From assembly GCA_900539765.1 (NCBI GenBank), contig UQDF01000031.1, positions 1 through 24,918 of the forward strand: a DNA stretch of 24,918 nt, read 5' to 3'. The position numbers were made by a program, and so were the translations under genes. Below the pieces are notes generated by a model that was given only the letters and a program-made list of their open reading frames with translations, was not told the DNA's origin and made no database searches. This DNA comes from an uncultured Porphyromonas sp. (GTDB lineage Bacteria > Bacteroidota > Bacteroidia > Bacteroidales > Porphyromonadaceae). Below are positions 22,390 through 24,918 of the stretch, one piece after another (within the stretch, counting starts at the first letter, position 1; every line of letters begins with the position of its first letter).

Positions 22390-24768
22390 TTAGAATGTGA
22401 CCTTGAGCTTGGCACGTAGCGAGCGTGTCGGGAGTGGGTACTGATACTCCGCCCACTGCTTGGTGTCAAAGAGGTTGTTGACCTCTAGAGCTAGGTGGTA
22501 ATGCTGAAAGAGCGTGTACTGCACTCCCACGTTGAAGTTCCATCGGCGAGGTACCTGTAGTCGGCTCACCTTGCTCGCCTCCCACCCATAGCTAAAGGGT
22601 GCCGTGTACTCGCACGCTATAAAGCCCTCGCCATGATCATCGGAGAGGAGTAGCTGGTCGCCCTGTAGACGGATCTCCGCATTGCCAAAGAGGTAAGGCA
22701 TATTGGGTACACGATAGTTGTAGTGGAAGTTTTGACCGCCCCCGATCGCTGTCCTCATCTTGTCACGTGCATCTTGATAGGTGATGTTGGAGCGAATGGT
22801 CAGCCAGGGGAAGAGGTTGGCATAGAGCTCCGCCTCTACGCCTGCTATGCGCACTTGACCAAAGTTTGTGTACTTCATGATAAGGCTCTCCATGACTAGC
22901 TTGATCATATCCCTTACATTCATATAGTATCCGTTGAGGTCGATGCGACAGTTGGGGTAGTCGTCAGGGTTGCAGAGCCAGTTGACGCCTAGGTTGAAGT
23001 TAAGGCTCCGCTCGGGGGCTAGCTTAGGCGAGGGGTAGATGAGTACACCGTCACCGATGATCTCCTCGGCACGAGGGGTGCGCATAGTGTATTGCGTAGA
23101 GCCTTTGAGCGTGAGTGTGGGGACTGGCTTGACAGAGATAGCCTCGCTACCGCCCCATACGGAGCGTGAGCTGCTGAGTGGAGCGTGATCCTGCTCGTAG
23201 ATGGTGAAGCCTAGGGGAGATACTGAGGAGTAAAAGTATACATGCTTCATACCCAGTTCATTGGTGATACGATTGTCCCATAGCTTCCACTCGTGTGTCA
23301 AACCTGATATGAGAGAGTGTATATACCCAGGGTAGCCACTCACAGCGAGCTTGGTATACTTGCTGGCTAGCTCATCGTGGGGATCACGTCGGGCGAAGCG
23401 GTAGGAGATATTGCCTAGGAGACGATGAGCGGGTGACAGCTGGTAGCGCAGGTTTAGCTGCTCCTGTATGTTGATGAGCTGGTCATGTGAGTCATTGGGT
23501 GTGCTACCTATCTCGCCTTGACCAGAGCCACTGGGGAAGGTGCGCCCAGCGAAGTCGTAGCAATAGTGCGAGGTGTCCACGTGGTTCAGCAATTGGTACG
23601 CGACGATACTTGTCGAGCTTAGATAGAGCTTGCCGTCTAGTATGCTCTTTGCGACTGATAGAGCACCCTGTAGGTTCGTTGTATGGGTGTGGGCATGCTG
23701 GATGTTGTTTTGCAGATTGAGGACACCTCCCTGTATCTCCTGATAGATGCGATCGGCACCTAGCGAGAGCGACAGATGGTCTATCCACGGCTTGTGCAGG
23801 GACAGAGATAAAGAGCCTCCATAGCTCGCATAGGTGTCATGATCTCGCCGTACCACCAGTCCTTGCTCAAAGGGAGAGTCAAAGGTATAGTCATTGTCCG
23901 TGTAAAGCCCTTGGAGAGCTAGGGAGAGATTCAGTCCGAGAGCGGGCAAGTACTTATTGGCGCGCAAGCTCCCCTTGTGCGTATGAAAGGAACCCACCTC
24001 ATAGGATGCGGTCAGATGGTCTTGCTGCTCCTCGTGACGCAGTATTATATTGATCGCTCCGCCTAGTCCTTCGCCACCGAGCCACGAGGGGATGATCCCC
24101 TTGTACACCTCTACATGATCTATTTGGTCTACAGCAAAGGCATCGAGACAAGTCTGATCCGAGCTACCCATCGGGATGCCATTGACAAAGAGCGCAATGC
24201 GCTTGCCGTCTAGACCTTGTATGATCATACGGGAAGTGCTCCCGATGCCACCCGTGCTGGTCACCTTGACACCCATAGAGCGGTTGAGGACCTCATTGAG
24301 CGAAGAGACCGTGCCGTGCAGCTCTCGTGTGTCGATGACGGTGATGGACGAGGGGATCTCACGCAGTCGCTGTGCTTGCCCCTTACCGTGAACGAAGACT
24401 GTGCTTAGCTCCGCCGTAGCACTTGAGAGGAGGATACGCTGAGGAGCTTGAATCACCCTCTTATAGCGGAAAGTGTAGTCTTTGTAACCTACATAGCTTA
24501 CCTTGATATGATACTCCCCATTGGTTGGTAGAGACAAGCTGAAGGCACCGTCAGCATCTGTAGCTACGCCTTGATGTAGCTCCTCAACCCACAGTGAGGC
24601 ACCGATGAGTGGCTCCTGTGACGTAGCGTCTAGCACTACACCGCTGTAGGTGCATCGTCCAGGATTGCTCTGAGCGACGAGCGTGCAGACGGTCGATGAT
24701 AGTGCGACTAATATTAGGCTATATGCCATTCGACCCAGCCAAGAGCGATGATGCGAATAGGTACTCAT
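22390..24768 (-). CDS. TonB-dependent outer-membrane receptor, XusA-like
   Basis: The 792-residue receptor has a signal peptide ending near CTLVAQ. It then has a carboxypeptidase-regulatory-like domain (about 40-100: SGVVLDATSQEPLIGASLWV, DADGAFSLSLP, YVGYKDY) and a plug (about 135-245: REIPSSITVIDTRELHG, SLNEVLNRSMGVKV, IIQGLDGKRIALFVNG, HVEVYKGIIPSWLGGEGLGG). A large barrel ends in SLRAKLKVTF with the terminal Phe. The start is set at ATG 24768 because the minus-strand -7 box at 24799-24806 overlaps the longer TTG start at 24801. ATG 24729 is another option. Partner genes for a DUF4374-like lipoprotein and a small membrane protein follow. Siderophore or haem uptake is likely, energised by an ExbB-ExbD-TonB system such as the one at 5143-7080. 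The substrate is not determined. Confidence 0.92.
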   Translation of the reverse strand: MSTYSHHRSWLGRMAYSLILVALSSTVCTLVAQSNPGRCTYSGVVLDATSQEPLIGASLWVEELHQGVATDADGAFSLSLPTNGEYHIKVSYVGYKDYTFRYKRVIQAPQRILLSSATAELSTVFVHGKGQAQRLREIPSSITVIDTRELHGTVSSLNEVLNRSMGVKVTSTGGIGSTSRMIIQGLDGKRIALFVNGIPMGSSDQTCLDAFAVDQIDHVEVYKGIIPSWLGGEGLGGAINIILRHEEQQDHLTASYEVGSFHTHKGSLRANKYLPALGLNLSLALQGLYTDNDYTFDSPFEQGLVVRRDHDTYASYGGSLSLSLHKPWIDHLSLSLGADRIYQEIQGGVLNLQNNIQHAHTHTTNLQGALSVAKSILDGKLYLSSTSIVAYQLLNHVDTSHYCYDFAGRTFPSGSGQGEIGSTPNDSHDQLINIQEQLNLRYQLSPAHRLLGNISYRFARRDPHDELASKYTKLAVSGYPGYIHSLISGLTHEWKLWDNRITNELGMKHVYFYSSVSPLGFTIYEQDHAPLSSSRSVWGGSEAISVKPVPTLTLKGSTQYTMRTPRAEEIIGDGVLIYPSPKLAPERSLNFNLGVNWLCNPDDYPNCRIDLNGYYMNVRDMIKLVMESLIMKYTNFGQVRIAGVEAELYANLFPWLTIRSNITYQDARDKMRTAIGGGQNFHYNYRVPNMPYLFGNAEIRLQGDQLLLSDDHGEGFIACEYTAPFSYGWEASKVSRLQVPRRWNFNVGVQYTLFQHYHLALEVNNLFDTKQWAEYQYPLPTRSLRAKLKVTF

Positions 24769-24798
24769 GCGCGTCGTAAACAAAACTTTATGTACACG

Positions 24799-24829
24799 CA
24801 AAAGTACGAGCTATTTTGCTCGTTCTCAA
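24799..24829 (-). promoter_or_regulatory. Bacteroidota-type promoter of the TonB-receptor operon
   Basis: On the minus strand, TTG (24827-24829) is followed after 20 bp by TACTTTTG (24799-24806), matching the -33 and -7 elements in sequence and spacing. Transcription would start a few bases downstream, leaving a leader of roughly 25 nt to the ATG at 24768. The spacer holds an inverted repeat. Confidence 0.75.
24806..24823. promoter_or_regulatory. Inverted repeat in the promoter spacer, possible operator
   Basis: ACGAGC and GCTCGT form 6-bp arms around TATTTT, centred between the -33 and -7 boxes of the receptor operon. A repressor bound here would block RNA polymerase, as expected for iron-, haem- or metal-responsive control. 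The regulator is not known, and the arms are short. Confidence 0.45.
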
Positions 24830-24918
24830 TACCTAAAGGTGGGTAATTACTGCGGTCTGTCCGCGCAATTTCCAGTAGTAAGTGCAACACGAAGCGTATA
24901 AAAGCACCTACCCCTGGG

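Overview
The window looks like chromosomal DNA from a member of the Bacteroidota, most likely Porphyromonas. The evidence is as follows. Several genes have a TAnnTTTG -7 box, the Bacteroidota-type promoter. Secreted proteins end in type IX secretion (T9SS) sorting-tail-like C-termini. There are BspA-type and LDLS-type leucine-rich repeat proteins, a SusC-like TonB receptor with a carboxypeptidase-regulatory domain, and a pdxJ-exbB-exbD-tonB cluster. G+C is roughly 50% in most genes and visibly lower (about 40%) in the restriction-modification cassette. Genus-level placement is inference.

Layout, left to right. (1) 1-300: an intergenic palindromic element built on CACGTG/TACGTA cores. (2) 300-1514 (-): an outer-membrane porin. 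(3) 1706-3905 (+): a two-gene Type II restriction-modification cassette (C5-cytosine methyltransferase and PD-(D/E)XK endonuclease), AT-rich, followed by about 485 bp without a gene. (4) 4391-7697 (+): pdxJ, exbB, exbD, tonB and a DJ-1/PfpI protein. (5) 7698-10068 (+): a CTAG-rich hairpin and a heptamer repeat array directly in front of two ABC-2 permeases that have no ATPase partner here. (6) 10188-14176 (+): an LRR protein with a T9SS tail, a second copy of the CACGTG element and of the CTAG/heptamer element, a BspA-like protein and a gene remnant. (7) 14394-16443 (+): two related secreted proteins bracketed by about 38-bp direct repeats. In the first, the T9SS tail is out of frame by one TC unit of a short TC tract. 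(8) 16677-20630 (+): an NlpC/P60 lipoprotein, pth, an Hsp15-like S4 protein, a GT4 glycosyltransferase and a polytopic membrane protein. (9) 20650-24829 (-): a three-gene operon (TonB receptor, DUF4374-like lipoprotein, small membrane protein) resembling siderophore-uptake loci, with a well-formed promoter that contains an inverted repeat.

How the genes may work together. The exbB-exbD-tonB genes would energise TonB-dependent receptors such as the one at the right end. Many of the remaining genes serve the cell surface: porin, T9SS cargo, BspA-like protein, hydrolase and glycosyltransferase. No tRNA, rRNA, CRISPR array, transposase or integrase was recognised. The less ordinary signals are the two families of intergenic palindromic or heptameric repeats, the possible slippage switch in a T9SS tail, the repeat-bracketed pair of secreted proteins and the ATPase-less permease pair.
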